From contig NC_036451.1 of the NCBI RefSeq assembly GCF_002775205.1, positions 24,299,139-24,363,138 on the forward strand: 64,000 nucleotides of DNA. The letters run 5' to 3'. Both the position numbers and the translations under genes were made by a program. Below the pieces are notes generated by a model that had not been told where the DNA came from, did no database searches, and saw only the letters and a program-made list of their open reading frames with translations. This document shows positions 23,801-33,571 of the stretch, piece by piece. Within the stretch, counting starts at the first letter, position 1, and every line of letters begins with the position of its first letter. This DNA is from Xiphophorus maculatus. Lineage: Eukaryota; Chordata; Actinopteri; Cyprinodontiformes; Poeciliidae.

Positions 23801-26800
23801 ATGATATTAGCCTGTTTGCTGTTCTCTTATGCATACAAAGCAAGCTGCATGGATCAGTTAATGACTGCTTTTAACTGTGCTGGGTGCGTAAATTATGCTG
23901 AATGATTGAACACTTAAAGGTTTACGTCTGTTTACAGTTCAGCAGCAGGCCTTTAATGACTACACTTCCAGCGACGTTTGCCTTATGGTGCACACTGCTA
24001 AAACACAAAATCATACTAAGGATCTTTGGTCTAGTTTTCAGTGCAAATATCTTAGTGCACTTGAAATAAGACGAAACTAATAACTTTTCAGCAGGATTTA
24101 GGAGTTTGTTTTAAGTAAATAATTGTTTAAAACTGGGGTATGTAACTTATGTAAAAAATAAAACAAAAACAAAAGATTTTTGTAATAAATTTGTTAAAAC
24201 TGTCACTTTGTCATAACAGTATGATATGAGACAGACAATCTGTGAAGAAATTGAGCTCTTCTTCCTTCTTCCAGGACTAATTGCAGAAATATATAGCTCG
24301 GTCAGAAACAACCAATCAGAGCCAGGAGAAGGGTCTTAGCACTGTCAATCATCCTAGCGTATGTGTACTCCAAACACTCCCCTTTCTACAGCTACTTCAT
24401 GATAGCGGTCCTGCCATGAATCCTCAGGCTAGGTAGCACAAACACTGATGACAGTAGATGAACTGTTTTCAATAAGTCGTTTCTTCACCATTAGCACATT
24501 TAGCAGCGCATACACAAAAGTGATTGACGGCACAAAGACACTCTTCCTGGCTCTGTTTGGTTGTTTTGGACTGGGAGTGGTGGGAGTTCATCAGATCAGT
24601 AGCGTTGCAAGCAGGTGGAGGAGATTGATCTTTTCACAGATTGTCTCATATTTAAAGAATTTTTTAAAAATAAAAGCTACATACCCCAGTTTTAAAATTA
24701 ATTTTAAAATGTGCTAGCTCCACTAGCAGATTTTTTTAACTTATAACAAGACATTTTTCCCACTTTGTAAGTGAAATAATCTGCCAGTGGCATGAGCACT
24801 TTTTCATCAATATTAAGGAATTATTTGCAAGCTTCCATTTCTTGCTGAAAAGTGACTTGTGAGCTACTTTCATTTTATTTCAACTGCACTAAGATACTTG
24901 CACTGGAATCTACACTTTGTAAGATTTTGTGTTTTCCACTCTGACCTTTCCTCTAAAGAGTTAAAACTGGGACCACAACTCAGGCAGGAAAAAGTGATCT
25001 GCTCCGTGAAGACTTTGCGGGAACCAAAATATTCCTCTCCGCGCTGCCAGCTGAGCCGCTTGCTGAGCAGAGGGAGACGTGTGTCTTGTCATGGTGGCAT
25101 AATCACAGTGGCTGATGCAGAGGGAGGGGGTGAACAAGACCCACTCTACAGCATATTATTTGAATAAGGTGCAGATGATAGGCTGTGCCTGCCCACCTAT
25201 GTAATTAAAAGCTTTCTGCTGTGTTCCTCAGGTTCTCCAGCAGCAGTCCAGGTGACTGCAAAGTGGGAGAGGAGCCAGCAGAGATTGGGAATGACTCAGC
25301 GCCACCCCCTGCACTCATGACAGGAGCCAATCCTGACTGCAGACAGAAGTCTACTGCTGCTGCCACCAAGAACCACAAGTCTGTTTCTCCCAGTCCCACA
25401 GAGTCTTCCCACACTCAAGAAATCCACTTCACCGGCTTGCAGAGCGACGACGACGTCCTCGCCCAGTGCTCTTCAAACTTTGAACCGAACCTCACTTTTT
25501 GTCCCAATTTCTCTGCAAACACTGACTCTGAGCAGGGCAAGGGACTTGTGGACAAAGGACAAGAGGCAATACATCATCCATCAACATCCAATCCCCAGCC
25601 TGCCTCCTCTCCCCCGGCTTCCTCCTACAGACCCTCGGGGCTTTTCAGCATGGAGGGGCAGCGCTCTCCTTCTCCACAGTTCTCTCCACAGAGACTCAGC
25701 GACAAGCCTCCGGTCTCTCTGCACGACGACAAATCCCACAGGTAACGTTTGGATGAACGGTTTACTCTAAAAGGGAGAGAGTCTGAGTTGCCGCACGCAC
25801 AAAAGGAGCATAATGAGTCACTATTTCTGTCCGAGCAACATGTGAGTGTCATCAAGCTGTGGTAACTTGGAGGGGGGATTCTCTGCTTTTTTTTGTACCT
25901 TTTTTATTATTAAGGCTGCCACTAGTTTGGGATAATTCTTCTAACTAGTTAAATGTTTCTAAGACAAACACGGTTCTGTTTGTTCCTGGTTATTTTTTTC
26001 ATATAAATCTAGCAAAATCAGTGTCATCTGTTGTGAATTTCAGACGGATTTTTAACTGCGGCTAGTTGAAACTAAGAAAAGGGTGGGAGGAGTCTTAACT
26101 CGTCCTGGATGTTCCAGCACATTGGGCATGGAAAAAATTCCAGCTGCCAACATGCAGCCAAAGTTTGAAATCAAATCATTGGCTGCAGCGGCTGCAAGAA
26201 GAGACCTTTTTTTTCCAGACTGAAATATCTTTAAATATTTTTTGTGTTTGGTTTTCTTTCCGTTTCAGGGTGGAGCACTTGGTAGAAACCCAGAATACAG
26301 CAGCGAGGAAAGTTCCCATCAGGATTGTACACTCTGAGGGAAGTGAGGAGCAGGAGAACTCTCCGTTCCTCCAGCAGAGCGACCTTCCTCACGGCGAGGT
26401 CGAGGGCCGGAGCGTGGCCGGGTTTGGCACTCCGCCGGCTCTGGGACAGGACTCCGTTTTCTGCGCCTTTACCCGGCAGAGGGAGCCCGAAACCACGGCA
26501 GGTACCGAGACACAGCAAGCTGCCCAGAGTAACCCCTACATGGCCACGGTGGGAGATCATCCGAGCTCCAACATGGAGGAGCCCGGCAGCAAGACGGAAA
26601 GCACGGAGCTGAGCGAGGAGGAGGACCAGAAGAGAGAGGAGCTGGCGAAGGACATCATGGGGAAGGACAAGTCACTCGCTGATATTCTGGATCAGAGCAA
26701 GATGAGAACCACCATGGACTTGATGGAGGGGATCTTCCCACAGGAGGAGCAGCTGTTGGACGGAGCCCACCAGCGCAGGAAGGTGCAGATGAAGCAGAGC

Positions 26801-29800
26801 AACCCAAACCGGCCCGTCGAAGAGAGGTGAATCACTCTGTCCTTCGTAGCAATTGAGACGAACCAATCATGCGGTTTTCACCTGATAGGCTATAAACCAA
26901 GGGTGTCCAAACTTTTTGTCACATTGGCAAAAAAAATGGTCAGCTCAAAAGTACTACTCGTGGGCCAAAAAAATATCCTTTTTAACAGGTAAAATCACCT
27001 GAAATGTTGATTCTTTTTACCTATAAAAAAATAATTATGCATGAACAATTTTAATTAAACAAAGTAATCCAATTTGTTTTTCAGGAACGGGATCATAGAT
27101 CCAAAACTTCAGATTTTTTTTTTTGCATGTTTTTCTTGTTAAATGAAAGTTTGCTTATTATTTTGGTGTGATGAAACCTCCCATGGTCTTAGCACTATGC
27201 TCAGGAGGAGTGCGGCAAATGTCACGGTCAGACAGTGGGGTGGGGGCTCTTTGAGCAGCGGAGGAAGGAGATTGTCCTGTCAGACCATCAATTCACAAAA
27301 CGACACAAAAACAGAAAAATTCATAAACGTACAAGTGAGATCAGTGCAATTCCACCAGAGTCAAAAACTGCTGGGGTCCAAGTGATCCAGTCTCTTAAGA
27401 CCGCGGGTGAGTTGAAGAAAGCTGAAACAATATTTTGTCTAATCTCAGCAATAAAAAGTCTTTATTTGAAAACAATGTTTGTATTTAGCCATCTTTTAAT
27501 ACAGCAATTAAAAGCAGATTTGGGTACACAAAGATGTACTTTCAAGTTTAAGTGAATAAATAGATGTGGTCCTAGTTACCATGGCAACAGGAGGAACCCA
27601 AACTATAAACTCATCAATAAAACAGCATGGAACTTGATAATTTTTTTAATTTGAATAAATCAGATATAGGTTAGGGACATGCTTCCATTAGGAATGGGAA
27701 GAGTCTTGTAATTCATTCATTCAATGCTGCTTTAAAAAAAAAAGTTTAATGTGAATTAGAACATTTAATGTCCCTTTTCGGATTGAGAAAGTACTTTTGA
27801 ACCGAATTAAATAAAAACAATAGTCAGTTTGCACAACTCCAGAGTCCAAACAAAATGATGGGTGCACGGTTCAAAAGAACTGCTTCAGTCGCCTTTATAG
27901 TCTTGACCTAATCCCGACTTATCAGAAGGTCATCCGGCTCTGTTGGTCTGTTCACACGTTTGGTCTTTTTAAATCAAACCCAAGAGATTCTTCCTTCTTC
28001 AAATAACTAGCACATGTTCCTCCTCTGACGAGTCCTGCTTGCTTGCTGAACATTTTTGAATCCATGATCTGAAACTTTGGTGCCATTATGTCAGGATCTT
28101 AAATCGTGATGGTTAAGATTTTCGTTGTGTTGTCGCTAAACTTTGAGTAGAATTGACAAAACTGTTTGTTAGTCTTAGTAAAAGGGCTTGCTACTGTTTT
28201 GGCAGGAAACTGATGCAGCCACACTCGTTGGCATCCAGGCTAATGATGTGCAAGAAGCTTTCAATTTATACTGTTTTCAAATGAATCTTTAATCTCTGGT
28301 AAATATTCTTACACTCCCGTGTAATAAAGATACAACAATCACTCAGGCAGCGATGGTCAGCAGGTCAAAAAGCTTCTTTTTTTAATGAGTTCAAAGAAAT
28401 CAAACAAAATTTCAGAACAGATGCACTGTTTTATAAATTAGAGTAAAATTTGAATCAATTTATGTTTAATTTAAAACTGCTTCATCAAAAATTGTCAAAA
28501 TCACAATCTGCAGGTCAGACCTCCCCAAAAAATTTTTAATTTTATCAATATCACCTAAAACAAAAACCCAACTTATTATTTTCCTGCTAAGAGACCCAGT
28601 GATGACCCATTTCCCTGCAGAATCCTTTGGAAGAGAAACAGGCCCACATCATCCCAGATTCTCCACCGTGCTTAAGAATGGGCCTGAAGCATTTTTTTTA
28701 AAGAAAATATCTAAATGGTTGCTATGGAGACCAAAGATGACACTCTTTGCGGCTGTGTAACAGTGAGATCTGGGGATTTTAATGCCTTCCTGCTTACTTT
28801 GCAGTTTCTCATCATCCTAATAAACACGAGATAAAAGAATTTGACTGATAATTGTCACTTGTTTCCCCACTGACTAAATAAACTGAAAATAAACAAAAGA
28901 TTAATACATTCAGTGGGTTTTTTTTTTCTAATCTAGATCAGGAGTGCCAAAAATATGGTTGGCACTGTATTTATAGTTTGTTTTTTATAAAAGATCTTCT
29001 TCTGGTTTTAGAGCAGCTGTAGTTATTTTCTCTGAATCAGTTTTGGCTTGGAAAGCTGCTCTCCTCTAACTAAAGGGGGTTAAAATACTGCAGGTTGTTT
29101 TTCCTCTACTTTGATCAATTCCAACTAGTACTTTGCATTTCAGGGAGAAAGAGGACAACATGGCGGCGGCCGTCACTATGGTGACCAATTCAACGTACTA
29201 CAGCACCTCTGCTCCCAAAGCCGAGCTCCTTATCAAAATGAAGGACATGCAGGACCAGGAAGAGGAGGAAGACTCCGAGGACGAACTGGACATTGGTTTG
29301 AACAATAAAAAGGTACAAAGACGTGTTTCTGTCTCTTCTTACAGCATTCTAGAAGAACTTTCTTTTTTTGTTTTTACTTTTTTACCTTAACGTTGGTGTT
29401 TTGGGACACTCCGTTGCAGCAAGAGCTGATCGACAGCCTGAGCAAAAAGCTGCAGGTGCTGCGAGAAGCTAAAGAGAGCCTTCTGGAGGACATCCTGGAC
29501 AACAACGCGCTGGGAGACGAGGTGGAGGCCCGCGTCCAGCAGGTGTGCCGCCCCAACGAGCTGGAGAAGTTCCGGATGTTCGTCGGCGATTTGGACAAGG
29601 TGGTGAGCCTGCTGCTGTCCCTGTCGGGCCGCCTGGCCAGGGTGGAGAACGCCCTCAACAACCTGGAGGAGGACGCTACGCCCGAGGAAAGGGTGAGCAA
29701 ACCGTTCATTACTGACAACGTCACCGTCCTAAAGTAACGGCCTGAGTCGGTTTCTGGTCAAAAGTGATTTCTCCCCCCAAAAATAAGTAAATAACCACCC

Positions 29801-30669
29801 CGTTATTGCCAAAAGATGATTTAGACCACACAAAAAAATAATAGTCACTTTTACTTGGATCGTTATTTTATGACGGTGATGATGTATTCAATGACAGGAC
29901 GAACTTTGTGCGGCCGCTGACTGCAGTTCAGGAAGAATACAAATTTAGCCCCCAGAACAGGTTTTATTTTTAATTGGTGTAGAAAGATTACAGAAAATTG
30001 TTATTGGTCAAATCCAAACGGTTTTATTTGTAAATAAAACACACTTTTTGCGTTCTGCCTATCCAGCTCCAAACACCTAAAGAGTGACCTAAATCCTGCT
30101 TTTATTTCTCCGAACGGACTACAAATACTTATTTTAATCAGGGAAATTTGAAAAACGCCTGAAGTTTTGACACTTCCAACAAAAAAGAAAAATCGGACTA
30201 CTTATTGTGCTTAATTAATCAATCACATTATCAACTTGGTTAAAAAAGGAATATATGTTGTTATTAAAGATATGACTTTTTTTGGGCCTCAAGTTTGTTT
30301 GACCTGACGAGTTTGGCCCATGTGACAAAAAGTTGAAAAAGTATGAAATTGTATTACCTGATTTAATTTTTTATAAAAAATGTTTTTTTATTTCAGCGCA
30401 CGTTGATCGAGAAGAGGAAGCTTTTGATCCGGCAACACGAGGACGCCAAGGAGCTGAAGGAGAACCTGGACCGTAGGGAGGGCGTGGTCTGTGACATCCT
30501 GGCCAACTACCTGCCAGAGGACAGCCTCGCGGACTACGAACACTTTGTGAAGATGAAGTCGGCTCTCATCATCGAGCAGCGAAAGCTCGAGGATAAAATC
30601 AAACTTGGCGAGGAGCAGCTCAAATGTCTGATAGACAGTCTGCCCATAGAGCAAAGACTGGCCATGTGA
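11760..30669 (+). CDS. shroom2: Shroom family member 2 (SHROOM2/APXL), nine exons, 5' end outside the window
   Basis: SHROOM2 is a cytoplasmic actin-binding scaffold that brings Rho kinase to apical junctions and cortical actin, driving myosin contraction. Nine exons join in frame (4447 nt, about 1481 residues to the stop); human SHROOM2 has about 1616, so mainly the N-terminal PDZ region is missing and should lie upstream. Seen in order: [10 protein letters not shown]; a Ser-rich block with [11 protein letters not shown] and [17 protein letters not shown]; a proline stretch followed by [10 protein letters not shown]; the ASD1 core ([20 protein letters not shown], then RSYSEPDK); [20 protein letters not shown]; and a coiled-coil ASD2 ([54 protein letters not shown]). 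[11 protein letters not shown] and [10 protein letters not shown] are SHROOM2-type, not SHROOM3-type. All splice sites are GT-AG with matching phases. Exon coordinates are listed separately. The human proline-rich segment between the large exon and RSPSPQF appears shorter here. Confidence 0.93.
12714..12836 (+). CDS. shroom2: shroom2 exon after the PDZ region
   Basis: The acceptor is ctctctgcag and the donor is gtaact. The peptide [18 protein letters not shown] matches the conserved post-PDZ segment of SHROOM2 (RPHSWHATKF in human). The exon ends with two bases (ag) completed by the first base of the large exon to give serine, leading into [14 protein letters not shown]. Confidence 0.9.
13019..14059. 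mobile_element. Candidate 1.04-kb DNA transposon with 13-bp inverted repeats
   Basis: ATGGACCTTACCA at 13019-13031 is matched by its exact complement at 14047-14059. The interior is GC-richer than the flanking intron and includes CACGTG-containing segments near both ends and a short GA repeat. No target duplication or transposase was recognised, so the family is unknown. Confidence 0.45.
14672..15176 (+). mobile_element. Repeat with relic of a transposase-type zinc finger
   Basis: Both sides carry CTTAAA/TCTTAA-rich arms (AAAAAGTTTAAAAG near 14672; GTCTCAAAAAGTCTTAA near 15158). Between them, about 14850-15056, an interrupted plus-strand frame reads [10 protein letters not shown], then GVFCAKTT, a stop, and [14 protein letters not shown]. 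The spacing of cysteines and histidines with ESHM resembles the BED/C2H2-type finger seen at the start of hAT-type transposase genes. It ends about 65 bp before the large shroom2 exon. Confidence 0.45.
15243..17610 (+). CDS. shroom2: shroom2 large central exon with ASD1
   Basis: This 2368-nt exon is open throughout and ends at a codon boundary before gtaagtt. The acceptor is tttcttgcag. It encodes the disordered Ser/Pro/Gln-rich middle of the protein: [76 protein letters not shown], the ASD1 core [44 protein letters not shown] and [13 protein letters not shown]. Nearly every block has a recognisable human SHROOM2 counterpart. ASD1 is the F-actin-binding region of the family. The long minus-strand open frames in this interval are shadows. 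Confidence 0.95.
17893..18080. repeat. Fold-back repeat in a shroom2 intron
   Basis: TTAATATTAGTAGAATAAAG near 17899 is mirrored by CTTTATTCTGCTAATATTAT near 18060 in inverted orientation. The unit resembles AATATTA-GAATAAAGTC repeats common in fish genomes. Confidence 0.5.
18790..18860 (+). CDS. shroom2: shroom2 small exon (71 nt)
   Basis: A short exon between cttacag and gtgagt encodes a Lys/Pro-rich linker, [18 protein letters not shown]. It starts at a codon boundary and ends with two bases that combine with the first base of the 25232 exon to give arginine. The phase fit on both sides is the main evidence, as the linker is poorly conserved. Confidence 0.75.
19960..21587. mobile_element. 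hAT-type DNA transposon, 1.63 kb, with 8-bp target duplication
   Basis: The element is flanked by an exact 8-bp direct repeat GCTTTTAT (19952-19959 and 21588-21595), the hAT target-site length. Its ends are CAAAGGTGGGGAGTCGAGTC and, on the complement, CAGAGGTGGGACCAAGTCAC. The subterminal regions are packed with GACTTGA and ACTTGAG motifs (19974-20090 and 21448-21570). No intact transposase frame is visible, so it is probably non-autonomous. Confidence 0.8.
23993..24942. mobile_element. Palindromic MITE (CACTGC-aAAACAC type), interrupted
   Basis: The left arm CACTGCTAAAACACAAAATC (23993) and the inverted right arm (GATTTTGTGTTTTCCAC near 24924) match, as do inner blocks such as ATATCTTAGTGCACTTGAAA and its complement near 24885. 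The element is split by a second transposon at 24131-24691. A related copy lies at 39211-39518. Confidence 0.65.
24131..24691. mobile_element. TTAA-flanked element inside the palindromic MITE
   Basis: Ends AACTGGGGTATGTA (24131) and TACATACCCCAGTT (24691) are inverted repeats, each bordered by TTAA (24127-24130 and 24692-24695), the target duplication typical of piggyBac-like elements. There is no coding capacity for a transposase. Confidence 0.75.
25232..25741 (+). CDS. shroom2: shroom2 exon with the [10 protein letters not shown] block
   Basis: This 510-nt exon has acceptor gttcctcag and donor gtaacg, and the frame continues through both junctions. Most of it is low-complexity Ser/Pro/Asn-rich sequence. 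The conserved part is near the end: [19 protein letters not shown], matching a human SHROOM2 segment (RSPSPQFAPQKLTDKPP). Confidence 0.9.
26269..26826 (+). CDS. shroom2: shroom2 exon beginning ASD2
   Basis: The exon lies between cgtttcag and gtgaat. It encodes [13 protein letters not shown] and [11 protein letters not shown] (human VPIKIVHSE and FCLYTRQ), then the start of ASD2: [20 protein letters not shown] and [20 protein letters not shown]. The [10 protein letters not shown] and MDLMEGIFP motifs define the ASD2 N-terminal part in the Shroom family. ASD2 is the Rho-kinase-binding coiled coil. Confidence 0.95.
26899..26990 (+). repeat. Transposon-end-like repeat, left copy
   Basis: AAGGGTGTCCAAACTTTTTG and TCACATTGGC, followed by CTCGTGGGCC, resembles the end of a common dispersed fish element. 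The same sequence recurs inverted at 30275-30345. Confidence 0.5.
28575..28970. repeat. Dispersed repeat fragment in a shroom2 intron
   Basis: The stretch with TTTCCCTGCAGAATCCTTTG and GTGCCAAAAATATGGTTGGC resembles non-coding dispersed repeats that I associate with fish genomes. The family is not identified. Confidence 0.35.
29144..29312 (+). CDS. shroom2: shroom2 ASD2 exon
   Basis: The 169-nt exon has acceptor tgcatttcag and donor gtacaa. It encodes [20 protein letters not shown] followed by an acidic linker ([11 protein letters not shown]). The first segment is nearly identical to human SHROOM2. The exon ends on a codon boundary. Confidence 0.95.
29420..29692 (+). CDS. shroom2: shroom2 ASD2 coiled-coil exon
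   Basis: This exon is 273 nt, exactly 91 codons, between ccgttgcag and gtgagc. It encodes [20 protein letters not shown] and [20 protein letters not shown], the conserved core of the ASD2 coiled coil. It is separated from the previous exon by an intron of only 107 nt. Confidence 0.96.
30275..30345 (-). repeat. Transposon-end-like repeat, inverted copy
   Basis: Read on the minus strand this is CATACTTTTTCAACTTTTTG then TCACATGGGCC, aligning with the copy at 26899. The two copies bracket the ASD2 exons at 29144-29692. Confidence 0.5.
30397..30669 (+). CDS. shroom2: shroom2 terminal coding exon
   Basis: The terminal exon starts after tttatttcag and ends at a tga stop. It encodes [36 protein letters not shown] and [20 protein letters not shown], completing ASD2. 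The protein ends a few residues after the helix ([10 protein letters not shown]), as SHROOM2 does, without the longer tail I recall for SHROOM3. Confidence 0.96.
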   Translation, partial: RTLIEKRKLLIRQHEDAKELKENLDRREGVVCDILANYLPEDSLADYEHFVKMKSALIIEQRKLEDKIKLGEEQLKCLIDSLPIEQRLAM

Positions 30670-31725
30670 TAAAAAAAAAAAAGACAAGAAAGGATGGTGG
30701 TCATTAAAAAAAAAAACTGACCAGCTACGAAAAGTTTTGTCATGTACGTTCAGGCGTCAGTACAGTCCTGTCACCAGCAGAGGGAGACAGAGATCAGAAC
30801 CTGCAGATGAAAAGCCAGTCCGGCACAAAGGAGTAGTGTTCTCTCCCTGCTTCGCCACTTCACCTTTTCCTTGTACCGTTTTGGACCGGACTGCATCGTC
30901 TGCACCGTTTGGACTGAATTCCTCTCCACCAACCACTGTACCCAACTTCCTGAACACCGTTTTTACTTTGTTTTGTTTTCCTAGTAATTTATTGTAGCCT
31001 TTTGAATCTGCAAAGTAAAGAAAAGAGGCAGGTGGGAGAGGAGTATTTTGTCGTCCGTTAATCTGAGCAGCCATGCTACCTGATGCGTGTTACAGTATTT
31101 ATCGTGTTCTGAGTTTGTTTTTTTTGTCACGTGATCTATTAAAAATCCAAATATTTCAGGTAACTTTAATGCAACGCCCTTTAGCAGATAAACTAGGAGC
31201 CTTTTCAGCCGAGTTCTTGTGGCCTTGCTTTCCTCTCTGAAGAATCGTCTCTTCACACGGCGCCGCCGAACAGAAGGAGCATCCAATTCAGACTTGAAGT
31301 AAATGTCCTGTTTGCAGTGGAAAACGTCACTATCATCACCTTCACTCACTGCTGTTCTTTTTATTTCACATTAACATGTTTATTGATTATTACCACTTCT
31401 ATATGTTTGACCAAGTGTTTATATAATGTTTTATGACTTCGTTATGCACAGTGTAGAAACTGAATGTACAATTGCAGTTGTTGTTACTTGAATAGCACTA
31501 TAAGAAGTTGTTTAGGTGGCGCCAAAAATCTCAAAGTAATTCGACCTGTCAGACTTTAAAACTGTGTGGCTTTTTCTGGGTTAAATCAAGCTGCTGGATG
31601 TTTGTTTTGCAGGTACACACTTTGCTACAGTTTTACACACTTTCATGCACCGCTGCATCCTGACACTAAACACTTCATCAGCTGTGCTCCCTCGTATAAA
31701 ATAAAGAGTCTGCTGAAATCACACA
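30670..31725 (+). other. Likely shroom2 3' untranslated region
   Basis: About 1 kb follows the stop codon without a supported coding frame. It contains ATTAAA at 31138-31143 and AATAAA at 31699-31704, either of which could direct polyadenylation. The downstream end is an estimate. Confidence 0.5.
31699..31704 (+). other. Candidate shroom2 poly(A) signal AATAAA
   Basis: A canonical hexamer about 1 kb after the shroom2 stop, in the sense orientation. No transcript evidence is available, and the weaker ATTAAA at 31138-31143 could be used instead. Confidence 0.4.
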
Positions 31726-33571
31726 GCTGTGAGAGGATTTCTTCGCTGCCATCCGTTCACTCCCCGGAGTTAACCATTAACTCCACCACACCCCTCTCGC
31801 CACTGATAAGCTTGAAGGTGAGGACTTTTTCAGGAAGTAGAACGTTATTAAAAGTCAGATGTTGCTCATAGCTGAAGGAAAACCTACAGCGTTGCTCTGG
31901 TCGAGGCTCTTGTGAGCGCAGCGTCTGTGGAAGCACTGGAAGCAATCTGAACTACAGAATCATCAAGGTGAGTACGAGGAGGAAATGTAACTCTGTCATC
32001 TTATTTTGCTGCGTAACCTTCAAAGATTTAGACAATCATTGACATTGAATTTTATTATATCCTGGATGCAAAATTCATCTAAATGTAACCTTCAAACAAG
32101 CAAAAAAATACTTTGAATTTTGAAATGTATTGCTAGCTCCTTATTGCAATTCATAGTTTACTCTTTACATGAAAGTAGGAAATATATGAACAGTAGTAGG
32201 AACAGCTGATCATACAAAAGGTGCTCAATAATTTATGTGTACATAGGAATACGATATAATTAAAGTTGAACTTTGGCCTTGTTACATGACGACAGGTGGA
32301 AATTGTTAACAATTTAGAACCACGACTAACTGTAACAAAGCATTTTGGTGGAATGGACACTGGTAAAAGCAGAACTGAGGAATTTCCTTTGGCTGTTAAT
32401 CCACGGCAGAAAACATTAACGTAAAATATTTCAGGTTTCATTGCGTGGACTTCATTCACTTTGATAATGAATGTAGAGAGTGAACTACGTTTCAAACGGT
32501 CCAGCTGCGGTTCTGGAAGGCCCGTTTCTCAAAGCGTTGGGTAGTTTTGTGTCTCATTGAAGAAACAGGTTCAAGCAGTTTGGATTATAAAATCTATAGA
32601 TTCTGCTGTATTTTCTTGCATTGACAATAAATTTAATTATAAAAAGTATTAAAAAATTTTGTTGCATTCCTTTTCTTTTTTTGTCAATTTTGGAAATATA
32701 TAATCGTACACAACTGCAATCAAGTCCACACAATTACAAATATTGCTCTTAAAAAAAATCTAAGAATAACTAGAACAACCTGCTATGTTGAAACTACAGT
32801 TACATTAAATAACTAATTATTTTACTATGAAACAGCACTTTACTCCATCAAGTGACAAGATAATTTACATTTTATTGCTCCTCATTTCACCAATAGTTTA
32901 AAAGTAGCCACCCACACTACTTTTAGTGTTTAGGGGTTTGCTACAAATATCAAGTAATTTATTATAAATTAAAGGTCTTATGACGAAGTCCATTTCTCGA
33001 TAAGTTAATAGTACAATAATTGCCTTTCCTAGGCGTCTTCATCAGAGGTCTTCATGAGCATGGTTCTTCTCTCTAAAATTCAAAAAGGATGCAAGTACCG
33101 CAACAAAGTTTACAATGGGATGGCTTAGATCAAACCATTTGCATGCGTTAGAATGGTCTAGTCAAAGTTCAGACTAATTCATTCGGAAGCCGAGCTGTTT
33201 TGCAAAAAAAGAATGGCTAAAAATATCATTAAATCTGCAGAGCTTGTGAAGCTTGTAATTCCACTGTCTGTGGTTCTACCAAGTCTTGACTCAGGAGGGC
33301 TGACCTGTACGCCACACGTTCCCCCCCTTTCTATTCCACTTTAACGTTAAGCACAGCTTCTTGTTGGTCGATCACCACAAATCCCTAAAACTACATTGGC
33401 GATTGTGGTTGTAACCTGAGAAAATGTTGAACAGTTGAAGGAGGAATGAAGAGTACATGTGTGTGTGATTTATACAACCTTGCATACCTTGTTTTCCTGT
33501 TTAGCAGAAGTAATGGCGCCCTGCGGCCTCTCGTCTCGTTGAGCATCAGCAGCCACACGCGGGGGGCAGGA
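31726..33571. other. Spacer between shroom2 and cldn34
   Basis: AT-rich sequence without a supported gene. A splice-acceptor-like tgtttagcag at about 33505 suggests that the cldn34 transcript has an upstream non-coding exon, which I could not locate. Confidence 0.4.

Larger units (their letters stand above)
18861..25231 (+). other. shroom2 intron of 6.4 kb
   Basis: Apart from the transposons listed separately (19960-21587 and 23993-24942), I see AT-rich sequence without supported exons. I looked for a counterpart of the human proline-rich exon segment that precedes RSPSPQF and did not find one. Confidence 0.6.

Noticed and set aside
11760..30669. Identity as SHROOM3
   Set aside because: ASD2 is similar across the family, but [33 protein letters not shown] and VPIRIVHSE fit SHROOM2. 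The C-terminus is short as in SHROOM2, and the neighbours are those of SHROOM2.
33446..33571. Upstream start for cldn34 at 33446
   Set aside because: The 42 extra residues resemble no claudin N-terminus and span a probable splice acceptor near 33505.
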